Assembly: GCA_002172355.2 (NCBI GenBank)
Contig: NHGH02000020.1
Location: 7,211-17,052 of the forward strand
DNA from: Euryarchaeota archaeon TMED132
Lineage (GTDB): Archaea > Thermoplasmatota > Poseidoniia > Poseidoniales > Poseidoniaceae
Reading direction: 5' to 3'
DNA length: 9,842 bases
The notes under the pieces were generated by a model. The model was not told where the DNA came from, did not search any database, and worked only from the letters and a program-made list of their open reading frames with translations. A program made the position numbers and the translations under genes. Below are positions 1-6,974 of the stretch, one piece after another. Each line of letters opens with the position of its first letter. Positions within the stretch are counted from its first letter, which is position 1.

Positions 1-359
1 CCATTAAATACACCTGCCAAAAACCGTGCCACTAGAGCGATTAAAAGCGTGTTAGCAAGGCCAAACATTGTGAAGAATACTGTGTTTCCAACCAGTCCAA
101 TCATCAGTACAGGTCTTCTTCCAATTCTATCAGAAATGGAACCCCAAATTGGTGAAAATAGGAATTGTGCTGCTGAATATGAGGTCATCAAAATACCGAC
201 CCATATTCCAACTTCAACAATGCCTTGCGAATCCGCAAGGTCTTCAACAAGATAAGTCAAAAATGGAATTACGATACCAAAACCGATTAAATCGATCATA
301 GTTACCAAAAAGAGTACCAATAATGCACCCTTACTAGCATCGCGTTGAGTGTTTGACAT
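1..359 (-). CDS. MFS transporter, N-terminal part (TetA/DHA1-like drug:H+ antiporter), cut by window edge
   Basis: This gene starts at the ATG complementary to 357-359 and runs off the left edge, leaving about 119 N-terminal residues. TM1 is at about residues 11-37 and carries 'MIDLIGFGIVIPFL', the usual TM1 of DHA1/TetA-type carriers. TM2 follows a short periplasmic-side loop at about 50-70. The loop after TM2 holds the MFS signature motif A as G73-x-x-S-D77-R-x-G-R-R82-P. TM3 is at about 84-105, and R112-x-L-x-G begins motif B in TM4. A strong Shine-Dalgarno (GGAGG, complement of 367-371) sits 7 bases before the ATG. The gene lies 69 bases downstream of lonB on the same strand, so cotranscription is plausible. 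The MFS call is secure. The substrate is unknown, because the C-terminal half is missing and TetA-like proteins export very diverse compounds. Confidence 0.9.
   Translation of the reverse strand, partial: MSNTQRDASKGALLVLFLVTMIDLIGFGIVIPFLTYLVEDLADSQGIVEVGIWVGILMTSYSAAQFLFSPIWGSISDRIGRRPVLMIGLVGNTVFFTMFGLANTLLIALVARFLAGVFN
223..240. repeat. Perfect 7-bp inverted repeat with 4-base loop inside the MFS gene
   Basis: CCTTGCG (223-229), loop AATC, CGCAAGG (234-240). It lies in the MFS reading frame over the codons of residues 41-46, the loop between TM1 and TM2. The arms are GC-richer than the surrounding sequence. It may be chance or an mRNA hairpin. The fold can be read directly, but no function is implied. 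Confidence 0.45.
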
Positions 360-366
360 CCGTTCC

Positions 367-371
367 CCTCC
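367..371 (-). promoter_or_regulatory. Shine-Dalgarno of the MFS gene
   Basis: The minus strand reads AAAAGGAGGGGAACGG directly before ATG. GGAGG is a perfect match to the anti-SD core with 7 bases to the start, and it fixes the MFS start codon at 359. Confidence 0.75.
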
Positions 372-428
372 TTTTGATGCCAAATGCTATGCCATTTTAA
401 TCAGCGCTAGAATAGACGGCCCAGCAGG

Positions 429-2453
429 TCAAGCTGATGGTGATTTTTTACTGACTTCAGGTGTTAAGATATCAATTACTGATGTGAGTCGTTCGACTAA
501 ACTCTCTTTGTGTTCATGCTTAATCAGTGCTTGTTGCATTACTTCATCTAGGGAATCTACCGCAATAACTTCGACCATCTCTTGATATTTATCATCTAAA
601 AGAACATCTTGCATATTTGCTCTTGGAACGATTACAGTCTTGATACCAGAACTTGCTGCTGCCTCTATCTTAGCAGTAACTCCACCGATAGGAAGAACTT
701 CTCCACGAACTGATAGAGAGCCAGTCATGGCTAAATCTTGACGAATTGGTATATCTTCGAGTGCTGAAATTATCGCTGTAGCAATCGTAATTGAGGCCGA
801 ATCTCCATCGACACCATGGGTGTCAACAAATTGAATGTGAATATCATAATCTGAAATATCTTTACCGGTCAATTTCTTAATCACTGCACTTACATTGGTA
901 ACGCTCTCTTTTGCTAAGTCAGATAAACCACCAGTAGCGTGAATCTTACCACCGCCACCAAGTGAAGGTGTAACCAATGCTTCGACTGGTAGCATGATTC
1001 CACTAAAATCAGATAATCCTGAATTAGCACCTAATACTGCAAGACCATTGACACGGCCAATTCTTTCTCCTGAATTGACAATTAATGAATAATCACGACG
1101 TCTCTCAATCATTCTATCAGCAACTTGCTGTTCCAATGGTTTGGCAATATTCCTTGCACCCAGAACATGTGCTGATGTAGTATAAGATGAACCCTCTTCA
1201 CCGGCTAAATCTCCAGCTATTCTAACCAGTCCGCCTAATTCACGCAATCTTAGAGACAACTTACCTCTGCGGCCGGCTCTTCTTTGTGCTTCTCGAAGAA
1301 TCATAGCAACTGCACTCTTGTCAAAATGAGGTATTTCCCTAGAGGTCCCAAGGTCTCTTACAACTTCTTGGGCAATGAATCTAATCAATCTTCGACGATT
1401 CTTAGAGGTATCCGGCATCTCTGAGTTTACATATACTTCGTAACCATAACCTCGAATTCTGCTTCTAAGAGCAGGGTGCATTCCTTGAATAGCATCTAGG
1501 TTTCCGGCAGCGATCAGTATGAAGTCACATGGAACTGGTTCGGTCTTTGTAAGTGCACCTGATGACCTTTCAGAGCGACCTGATATTGGGAATGCTCGCT
1601 CTTGCATGGCAGTTAGCAATGCTTGTTGTTCTTCGAGTCTTAGAAGGTTTACCTCATCGATGTACAGCACACCTTTGTGAGCGCGATGAATAGCCCCTGG
1701 CTCGACTCTATCGTGAGCAGGAGTTTCCATACCACCCGATTGGAAAGGGTCGTGTCTAACATCGCCAAGAAGTGAGCCTGATAGAGTAGCAGTAGCATCT
1801 ACGAAAGGTGGTAGTTCATTAGGGTCATGTTTCACTAATACCTTTGGAATTCTACCTTCATCTGATGCACCAAGTCTACCTCGAATAAACATATATCCAA
1901 ACATTAGTAGGAAACCACCAAACAGCAGAGTGATTATATCTCCACTTTGAAGAGTAGCGATGACCAATAGGAAACCAATTGCTGCAAATGCTATCAATAG
2001 CATCTTTTGAGAACGTTCTCTTTGTTGCTTGATGGCTTCTTTTTGCATTTTTACGATTCTCTCTCCACGAGATGCAGGTACACAACGAACTCGTGGTTCA
2101 TTCTCATCGTCCTCATTCGGGTAAACTAGTACATCTTCAAGAACATCTCTAGGAAGAAGATTAGTCATAGACCTTGCAAGCATTGATTTCCCAGTTCCTG
2201 GGTCACCTATCATCAGCATATGTCTTCTTTGTTCTGCAGCTTTTCTAATGACGGTTGAACCTGCTTCTTGGCCAATTACTTGATCCACCAAATTCTCAGG
2301 AATTGGAACATCTTCAGTAGTCTCAAAATTCACGGAACTAATCCAATCTTTGACACTTTCAGTCAACACATCGTCATTGCCTGTGGGCTCTGGAGCCCAT
2401 ATGGTGACCTCCTCTTCGGCGGCCTCGGGCACGTCTACTGAATCATCCGACAC
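429..2453 (-). CDS. lonB: Membrane-anchored archaeal ATP-dependent protease LonB
   Basis: This is an ATP-dependent serine protease of the archaeal LonB type, a hexameric membrane-bound quality-control and regulatory protease facing the cytoplasm. The 674 residues match the usual family length. The AAA+ module has Walker A GDPGTGKS (83-90), Walker B LYIDE (263-267), a sensor-1-like Asn318 and Arg residues around 330-332 and 402. Two TM helices (about 151-169 and 172-191) interrupt the AAA+ domain between Walker A and B, as in LonB and unlike bacterial LonA. The long N-terminal substrate domain of LonA is absent. The C-terminal protease domain has the dyad Ser552 (in DGDSAS) and Lys595 (in GGVTAK), 43 residues apart as in E. 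coli Lon (Ser679/Lys722). The start is a GTG. It has GGAGG 7 bases upstream, an in-frame stop lies just before it, and the next in-frame Met is only at Walker A. The gene is 66 bases downstream of the Trx-like surface gene and upstream of the MFS gene. Confidence 0.97.
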   Translation of the reverse strand: MSDDSVDVPEAAEEEVTIWAPEPTGNDDVLTESVKDWISSVNFETTEDVPIPENLVDQVIGQEAGSTVIRKAAEQRRHMLMIGDPGTGKSMLARSMTNLLPRDVLEDVLVYPNEDDENEPRVRCVPASRGERIVKMQKEAIKQQRERSQKMLLIAFAAIGFLLVIATLQSGDIITLLFGGFLLMFGYMFIRGRLGASDEGRIPKVLVKHDPNELPPFVDATATLSGSLLGDVRHDPFQSGGMETPAHDRVEPGAIHRAHKGVLYIDEVNLLRLEEQQALLTAMQERAFPISGRSERSSGALTKTEPVPCDFILIAAGNLDAIQGMHPALRSRIRGYGYEVYVNSEMPDTSKNRRRLIRFIAQEVVRDLGTSREIPHFDKSAVAMILREAQRRAGRRGKLSLRLRELGGLVRIAGDLAGEEGSSYTTSAHVLGARNIAKPLEQQVADRMIERRRDYSLIVNSGERIGRVNGLAVLGANSGLSDFSGIMLPVEALVTPSLGGGGKIHATGGLSDLAKESVTNVSAVIKKLTGKDISDYDIHIQFVDTHGVDGDSASITIATAIISALEDIPIRQDLAMTGSLSVRGEVLPIGGVTAKIEAAASSGIKTVIVPRANMQDVLLDDKYQEMVEVIAVDSLDEVMQQALIKHEHKESLVERLTSVIDILTPEVSKKSPSA

Positions 2454-2460
2454 ATCTATT

Positions 2461-2465
2461 CCTCC
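2461..2465 (-). promoter_or_regulatory. Shine-Dalgarno that decides the GTG start of lonB
   Basis: The minus strand reads GTGGAGGAATAGATGTGTCG. GGAGG lies 7 bases before the GTG at 2453. The nearby ATG (complement of 2453-2455) is out of frame with lonB, so GTG is the only start that keeps the conserved N-terminal AAA+ region. Confidence 0.7.
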
Positions 2466-2485
2466 ACACTACTCCCCTTTATGGG

Positions 2486-2510
2486 TTTACAATACAAAAA
2501 TAATTGTAAA
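2486..2510. promoter_or_regulatory. Perfect 8-bp inverted repeat (8-9-8) in the lonB leader; possible operator or stem-loop
   Basis: TTTACAAT (2486-2493), a 9-base spacer, then ATTGTAAA (2503-2510). It lies in the 66-base gap between the surface-protein stop (2520) and the lonB GTG (2453). On the lonB strand the AT-rich centre AATTATTTTTGT lies about 41-52 bases before GTG. A TATA element there would put a transcription start just upstream of the lonB Shine-Dalgarno. The repeat could therefore be an operator overlapping a lonB promoter. It could also be a 3' stem-loop, with its T-run, that ends or processes the surface-protein mRNA. The repeat is seen in the sequence; the roles are inferred. 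Confidence 0.5.
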
Positions 2511-2519
2511 TTTCCTACC

Positions 2520-5500
2520 TCATTGGTGATTCATTCGGTCTAAGTACTGTTGACCGTAATAATTCCACTGTTCCATAGTCCATCCTGATGGTAGTCCACC
2601 TGGTGGCAATGGTGGTCCAGAAGCAGGAATTATTGGTGCGACAGGCTGAGTTGGAACTGGTGCTGGTTGATGATAAGCAGACGCATAAGCAGAACTCTGT
2701 ACTGGCTGTTGGTAGTTAACTTGCTGTTGGAACATTTGTTGAGTTCCACCATACATTGAGTTCGCTACTGCGTCACTAGCAGGTAAGGTTGTATCTGCCC
2801 ATTTGAATCCATCAATGTTCTCTTCGACTCTTCCGCCTCTCATAGCGAATAATCCGCCAAGAAGAGCTACTATGATAATTGCTGCTACAATTCCAATGAC
2901 CTTGAAATCAAGACTGGATTTTACCGAATCATCTGTAGTGTCACCAGAACTTGCAGAATCAGTTGAGCATTGGACTCTTCCATCAAGACAAGCCAAATCA
3001 TATTCGCTTTTCAGATTCTGCAATTGTACTTCCTTATCAGAAGTATCTCCAGATTCGGCTGAGATTTCTAGTTCAAGTGCTTCGATTCTATCTTCAAGAA
3101 CTGTGATTCGCTTGCTTAGAGTTGCTTCGTCCATATCGGATGGGGCAGGTATTGATTCAATTACATCCCACTTTACTGCAGTTTGAGTTTTGTAGTTATT
3201 ATTTTCAGAATCGACTGCATCGATGCTCAAAGTAAAGTAATCATTTTCATTATAACCATTAGGTCTTGCCATTTCACCATCAGAACCGCCTAGTAATGGA
3301 ATATTCAAGTCTGTTTCCCAACCTTGAGACGATTTTGAAACATCTAAATCATAGCCCCAATATCCATCACAAACGCCTCCACCACAAATAGTCCAAGTTA
3401 CGGACATAGAGGTGAAAGTAGGGGCGCTATTACTCAATTCCATCATCACGTGAGGAGTTTGAGAGATGTAAAGATCTGTCACTGTAGCAATAAGTAAGCT
3501 TGACCCGGTGTCGGTCTTAGAAATAGTGAAAGGTAGCGAGTCAAAGACATCGACGGTAATGGTATACGTGTTAACGTCATAGGTGTCTCTTACTTCTATT
3601 GTAACTGTATGCATGCCAATTTCGCTAAATTGTAGATTTAGCATTCCTGAAGAACGTACATATTGAGCACTTCCAGGTAGTGAGGAAGAAATCAAAGTAG
3701 TAACTTGTTGTATGGAGTCGTCAACGTCAGTTATTCTTGACTGTAAGTCGATAGACATTTGAGTTCCTGCCTTCAAAGTAATCATATCAATATCTGTCAT
3801 ATCTAATCGAGGGGCATCGTTGATTGGGTTTATTTGGACTAAGACTGTCTGCTCAGAGCATTCTTGGTCAGTGTCACATGCCCTAACGGTAATTGTTGAT
3901 TGTCCGTTTGAATCATCGGTTTTTGTTTCAAAACCAAGTACGTTTCCGATTAGTTCAGTCTCGATAAGTTCTGGATTAGAATTTCCAACAACCGAGAAAG
4001 TCAGCATTGCAGAGTCTGAATAATTTCCATTAGCGTCGGTATCAGAGATAAACGGCAATAGTCTTAGAGTTCCATCGGACTCTGAACCTTGCTCATCAAC
4101 AATCTGTGTTGGTAGACCACTCCACCTAGGCTGACCATTTTCAATTACGTTAAATTTCAATGTACCTGAAGGAAGCACTCCTTGTGCGGAATAATCTCCA
4201 CCATCATCAACAGTGATTAACATACTCTTTTGACCGAGTGGGCAGCCTTGTACATCACTGAATGCAAATTTGATATCAATTGTTGATGTTGAAGGGTTCC
4301 AACTTATGAAAGAAGGGTGTTCTGAGTCTATTATCAAATCAGATAATGGAGTTTCCGGATCGCTAACATGGTTGGTCAAATCAACTGAAGTGACCATGTC
4401 ACAAAATACTGAAGGAACTGGTTCGGCTACAATCATTGGCAAGCCATTCGCTAGTTCAAAAGCATTTGATGTTATTCTCCAATCGCTGGTTTGACTACGG
4501 CTATCAATTGTTCGAGAACGTAAGTCATACCATCCAGCAGTCATTTCCATTGTAGGAGTGATTACATATTCTCTTCCTTCGTTAGTAGTTCCTGCATTGA
4601 CAATTACTTCACCGCCACTATCTACAGAACCATCCCATAAATTTTGACCAGCAGGTGAAACTTCTAGTTCGAAAGTCATACTGTCGATTGTATCGACATT
4701 GTCATTGGCAGAGCCTTTGGCAATAACTTGGAAAATAGAACCTCTCTCGATAACATTGTTTCCACTTACTGTGGCCTGCTTAGCCAATGGGGGTCTGTCA
4801 TGTTCCATCGTTTGAACATTGAGATTATTACTTGACAACCCATCACCGGTTAAACCTGAAAGTCTCGCACCAAATTTTGTATTCCATGCATTGGTTGGGA
4901 ATGATGAGGTATCAACTGTTGCTGTGTGAGACATTGTCGCTTGAGGGACTAAATTGGATAGAGGTTTGGAATCGACTACAACGGGGTTTCCAGCATCAAG
5001 ATAAACTATCTCAAGAGTACCTCCATCGGTATAATCTAATCCACCAATGTTTTTCGCAGTAGCAGTTACTGTGATTTGGTCGCCATTAACATAGCCATCT
5101 GGAGATGATGGGTTTGAAAGTGTGACATCTGAAACGCCAAGGTCCATCTTTGGTCCCATTGTACTATCAGATACTGCGAAGACATCTGCATTGTGGGAAG
5201 TTGTACTCCATGTGCTGTAAATAGCACCGATAGTCAACATATTATTGATTCCGGATTGGCCACCCTTTGAACGTGCCAAACTAGCTGGAACTGTCCATGA
5301 TTCTGAGTGAATTCCTTTGGATAGATCCATTGTGACAAACCCGCTTCCACTACCGGTTGTTCCAGATGTGGTAGCATATGAATTTCCATTAAGCAACCAT
5401 GCTCGCCAGCAGTTGTGGCCATAAGTTCCATCACTGTAGGTATAGCCGCAATTCTCTTCGGTAACCGCTGCGTAAAGAACAGTAGACGAAGGAGCAGTTC

Positions 5501-6065
5501 CTGAACCAACATATGATGCTTCCATAGTAATATCTACATTATTACTATTCGATGGATTGACTGATTGAACCACATTTATTTGGTAATCATTGATTGAAGA
5601 AGCCATAGAACCGCCAGAAGAAAATGCCGAGTCATACCTCTTTCCATCTCCTGTGCTTCCACTTATTTCAGGATCTGCGTCTCCCATGTAAGCTGTCGGA
5701 GCACCACCAGATTCGCCCAAGTGATTCATAGCATAAATAGGAGCGACATTTCCTGAACGAGCATCATTTGTTGAACCATAATTTGCAGACATGTATGTGA
5801 TGTAAACAAATTCATCAGGATTTGACATTTTTAGGTTATGTGCAGATTCTGAGCCGCCACCAGTTGTATAACAATAATAGCAATTATCCGAAGAAATATA
5901 TTGTAAAAATACATTGTGACCTGGAGAGGCCGCTTCTGAAACAACCGCTAAGTCATCCAATTCTTGTTGTTTTTCTTGATTCAAATCTGTCGTCAACGAA
6001 GTCATAATACTTCCAATAAAAAGAGCAACTATGATTAGTGACAATGCGCGTGCGGACATCTTCAT
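2520..6065 (-). CDS. Giant single-pass surface protein with N-terminal thioredoxin-like CYYC domain and Ig/cadherin-like stalk
   Basis: This 1181-residue secreted, membrane-anchored protein has no family name that I recognise. A signal/TM segment covers residues about 5-22. Residues about 50-130 look like an extracellular thioredoxin fold of the Omp28-like kind: a hydrophobic strand, then Cys62-Tyr-Tyr-Cys65, a helix, 'FVYITYM', and a G-A-Pro123-T cis-proline loop. Beta-rich domains follow: a CARDB-like one (about 307-420), Ig-like regions (about 425-640), and cadherin-like units around a 'NPINDAPRL' linker (about 745-754) to about 843. Cysteines occur in close pairs (206/219, 730/736, 894/899, 1026/1033), suggesting ectodomain disulfides. 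A coiled coil (about 978-1023) precedes a TM helix (about 1053-1075). The cytoplasmic tail is Gln/Pro-rich and ends in 'LPSGWTMEQWNYYG' (1158-1171). M1 is preferred over M3 because a TATA box lies about 26 bases upstream; no SD is present. It may be an extracellular disulfide or redox protein, a scaffold, or both. Confidence 0.88.
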   Translation of the reverse strand: MKMSARALSLIIVALFIGSIMTSLTTDLNQEKQQELDDLAVVSEAASPGHNVFLQYISSDNCYYCYTTGGGSESAHNLKMSNPDEFVYITYMSANYGSTNDARSGNVAPIYAMNHLGESGGAPTAYMGDADPEISGSTGDGKRYDSAFSSGGSMASSINDYQINVVQSVNPSNSNNVDITMEASYVGSGTAPSSTVLYAAVTEENCGYTYSDGTYGHNCWRAWLLNGNSYATTSGTTGSGSGFVTMDLSKGIHSESWTVPASLARSKGGQSGINNMLTIGAIYSTWSTTSHNADVFAVSDSTMGPKMDLGVSDVTLSNPSSPDGYVNGDQITVTATAKNIGGLDYTDGGTLEIVYLDAGNPVVVDSKPLSNLVPQATMSHTATVDTSSFPTNAWNTKFGARLSGLTGDGLSSNNLNVQTMEHDRPPLAKQATVSGNNVIERGSIFQVIAKGSANDNVDTIDSMTFELEVSPAGQNLWDGSVDSGGEVIVNAGTTNEGREYVITPTMEMTAGWYDLRSRTIDSRSQTSDWRITSNAFELANGLPMIVAEPVPSVFCDMVTSVDLTNHVSDPETPLSDLIIDSEHPSFISWNPSTSTIDIKFAFSDVQGCPLGQKSMLITVDDGGDYSAQGVLPSGTLKFNVIENGQPRWSGLPTQIVDEQGSESDGTLRLLPFISDTDANGNYSDSAMLTFSVVGNSNPELIETELIGNVLGFETKTDDSNGQSTITVRACDTDQECSEQTVLVQINPINDAPRLDMTDIDMITLKAGTQMSIDLQSRITDVDDSIQQVTTLISSSLPGSAQYVRSSGMLNLQFSEIGMHTVTIEVRDTYDVNTYTITVDVFDSLPFTISKTDTGSSLLIATVTDLYISQTPHVMMELSNSAPTFTSMSVTWTICGGGVCDGYWGYDLDVSKSSQGWETDLNIPLLGGSDGEMARPNGYNENDYFTLSIDAVDSENNNYKTQTAVKWDVIESIPAPSDMDEATLSKRITVLEDRIEALELEISAESGDTSDKEVQLQNLKSEYDLACLDGRVQCSTDSASSGDTTDDSVKSSLDFKVIGIVAAIIIVALLGGLFAMRGGRVEENIDGFKWADTTLPASDAVANSMYGGTQQMFQQQVNYQQPVQSSAYASAYHQPAPVPTQPVAPIIPASGPPLPPGGLPSGWTMEQWNYYGQQYLDRMNHQ

Positions 6066-6182
6066 GTTTTTAGGAGGTATCAGTCAGTATATGAAACCCT
6101 CTATTTCCAGTTTAATCGTGGTTTTAGTGAAAAAAGGAAATTAAGGATAAAGATTGTATCAAATGTACATTTGGCCATAGTC
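6066..6182. other. Divergent intergenic region between the Trx-like surface gene and trmI
   Basis: These 117 bases must hold both promoters. The surface-gene TATA (minus strand) is clear. For trmI, only weak AT-rich candidates are visible in about 6141-6160 ('ttaaggataa', 'attgtatcaa'), and none is a good TTTATATA match, so its start site stays open. An AGGAGGT at 6072-6078 on the plus strand is not placed for trmI. Confidence 0.5.
6087..6096 (-). promoter_or_regulatory. TATA box of the Trx-like surface protein gene (leaderless promoter)
   Basis: The minus strand reads TTTCATATAC, centred about 26 bases before the A of the ATG at 6065. That is the archaeal TATA-to-start-site distance if transcription begins at the start codon itself. 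No purine-rich Shine-Dalgarno exists on this strand between the box and the ATG (the interval is CCTCCT-containing). This supports a leaderless mRNA and selects the first of the two nearby ATGs. Confidence 0.6.
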
Positions 6183-6971
6183 ATGGAAGACCAAGAGTGG
6201 ATGGCACTTGAGCAAGAAGATGGTCGTATTTTTTTAGTGGAAATAGTGGACAAAATGCACAAAATAAAGGGCATCGGAGTATTAAATCCAAACGATGTTT
6301 TGAGCCAGGTCGAAATAGGAGAATCGATACAACTTGGGCATAAATCATTCAAGAGACTACCAATTGGATTACCTGAATTAAGTAAATCAATGGTTCGAAG
6401 AGCCCAAACCATAAGTGCCAAAGATGCTGGAATGATGATTTCTAAAATGGGCATCGGTTCAGGTGATTCTGTTCTTGAGGCTGGTTTGGGCAGTGGAGGG
6501 TTATCCATGCATATCGCTCATGTATTGGGTAACAGTGGATTTCATGTGACTGTTGAACCTAGAGAAGAGCATGCAAAAGTAGGACTTGAAAATTTACGAA
6601 GAGCAAAATCATGCTTACCTGAATTTCCACAGCATCATCATGTCGAAGGTAATATTGAAGATGTTGTTGATGAAATAATATCTATCAAACCGAAATTCAA
6701 ATCGATAATACTTGATCTTCCTCAGCACTCAGGTGCAATTAATTCCGTTGCGCCTCTACTCGAATTAGGCGGCAGAATCTGTTGTTATTGCCCGGTAACC
6801 AGTCAAGTTGAAGCAGCATGGCAAACCTGTGAAGAAAATGGACTAAAGGTAGAATGGGCTGGAGAGTTAATCGAGAGACCATGGGGTAAAGCCTCACGTG
6901 GAGGAATGCGCCCAGTCAACGGTCCTTTTGGACACACAGCATTTCTAATAATTGCAATCAAGAATGATTGA
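6183..6971 (+). CDS. trmI: tRNA (adenine-N1)-methyltransferase, TrmI family (m1A57/m1A58)
   Basis: The product transfers a methyl group from S-adenosylmethionine to N1 of adenine 58 (in archaea often 57 and 58) in the tRNA T-loop; TrmI works as a homotetramer in the cytoplasm. The 262 residues match the family. A small N-terminal beta domain (about 1-65) precedes a class I Rossmann methyltransferase: motif I VLEAGLGSGGLS (97-108), the acidic end of the second strand at Glu125 (TVEPRE), the motif IV equivalent LDLPQ (177-181, Asp178) and the family's C-terminal G-M-R-P (241-244) with GHTAFL. ATG 6183 is chosen. An in-frame TTG at 6171 would add four residues, and neither start has a clear SD. 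The gene is divergent from the Trx-like surface gene and stops 3 bases from the convergent SGNH surface gene. Specificity for 57 versus 58 cannot be read from the sequence. Confidence 0.93.
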   Translation: MEDQEWMALEQEDGRIFLVEIVDKMHKIKGIGVLNPNDVLSQVEIGESIQLGHKSFKRLPIGLPELSKSMVRRAQTISAKDAGMMISKMGIGSGDSVLEAGLGSGGLSMHIAHVLGNSGFHVTVEPREEHAKVGLENLRRAKSCLPEFPQHHHVEGNIEDVVDEIISIKPKFKSIILDLPQHSGAINSVAPLLELGGRICCYCPVTSQVEAAWQTCEENGLKVEWAGELIERPWGKASRGGMRPVNGPFGHTAFLIIAIKND

Positions 6972-6974
6972 ATA

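Noticed and set aside
49..255. 68-residue plus-strand ORF at the left edge
   Set aside because: It is antisense to the MFS transporter motif A region, which is unmistakable on the minus strand.
349..585. 78-residue plus-strand ORF across the MFS start and the lonB end
   Set aside because: It overlaps the lonB C-terminus and the MFS Shine-Dalgarno on the other strand and has no recognisable features.
4832..5512. Short ORFs on both strands within the Trx-like surface gene (for example 4832-5062 + and 5234-5512 -)
   Set aside because: They are out-of-frame readings of a continuous 1181-codon gene whose domains run through the region without interruption.
6072..6144. AGGAGGT (6072-6078) followed by a 17-codon plus-strand ORF (6091-6144), a possible leader peptide before trmI
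   Set aside because: Spacing of 12 bases is long, the ORF is very short, it covers the TATA box of the opposite gene, and it is not in frame with trmI. Most likely chance.
6171..6182. TTG start for trmI giving four more residues
   Set aside because: No Shine-Dalgarno or convincing TATA favours it; the ATG at 6183 is close and fits the family's N-terminus. Not excluded.
6101..6508. 135-residue minus-strand ORF opposite trmI
   Set aside because: It is antisense to a well-recognised methyltransferase, has no family features, and lacks a start signal; a shadow frame.
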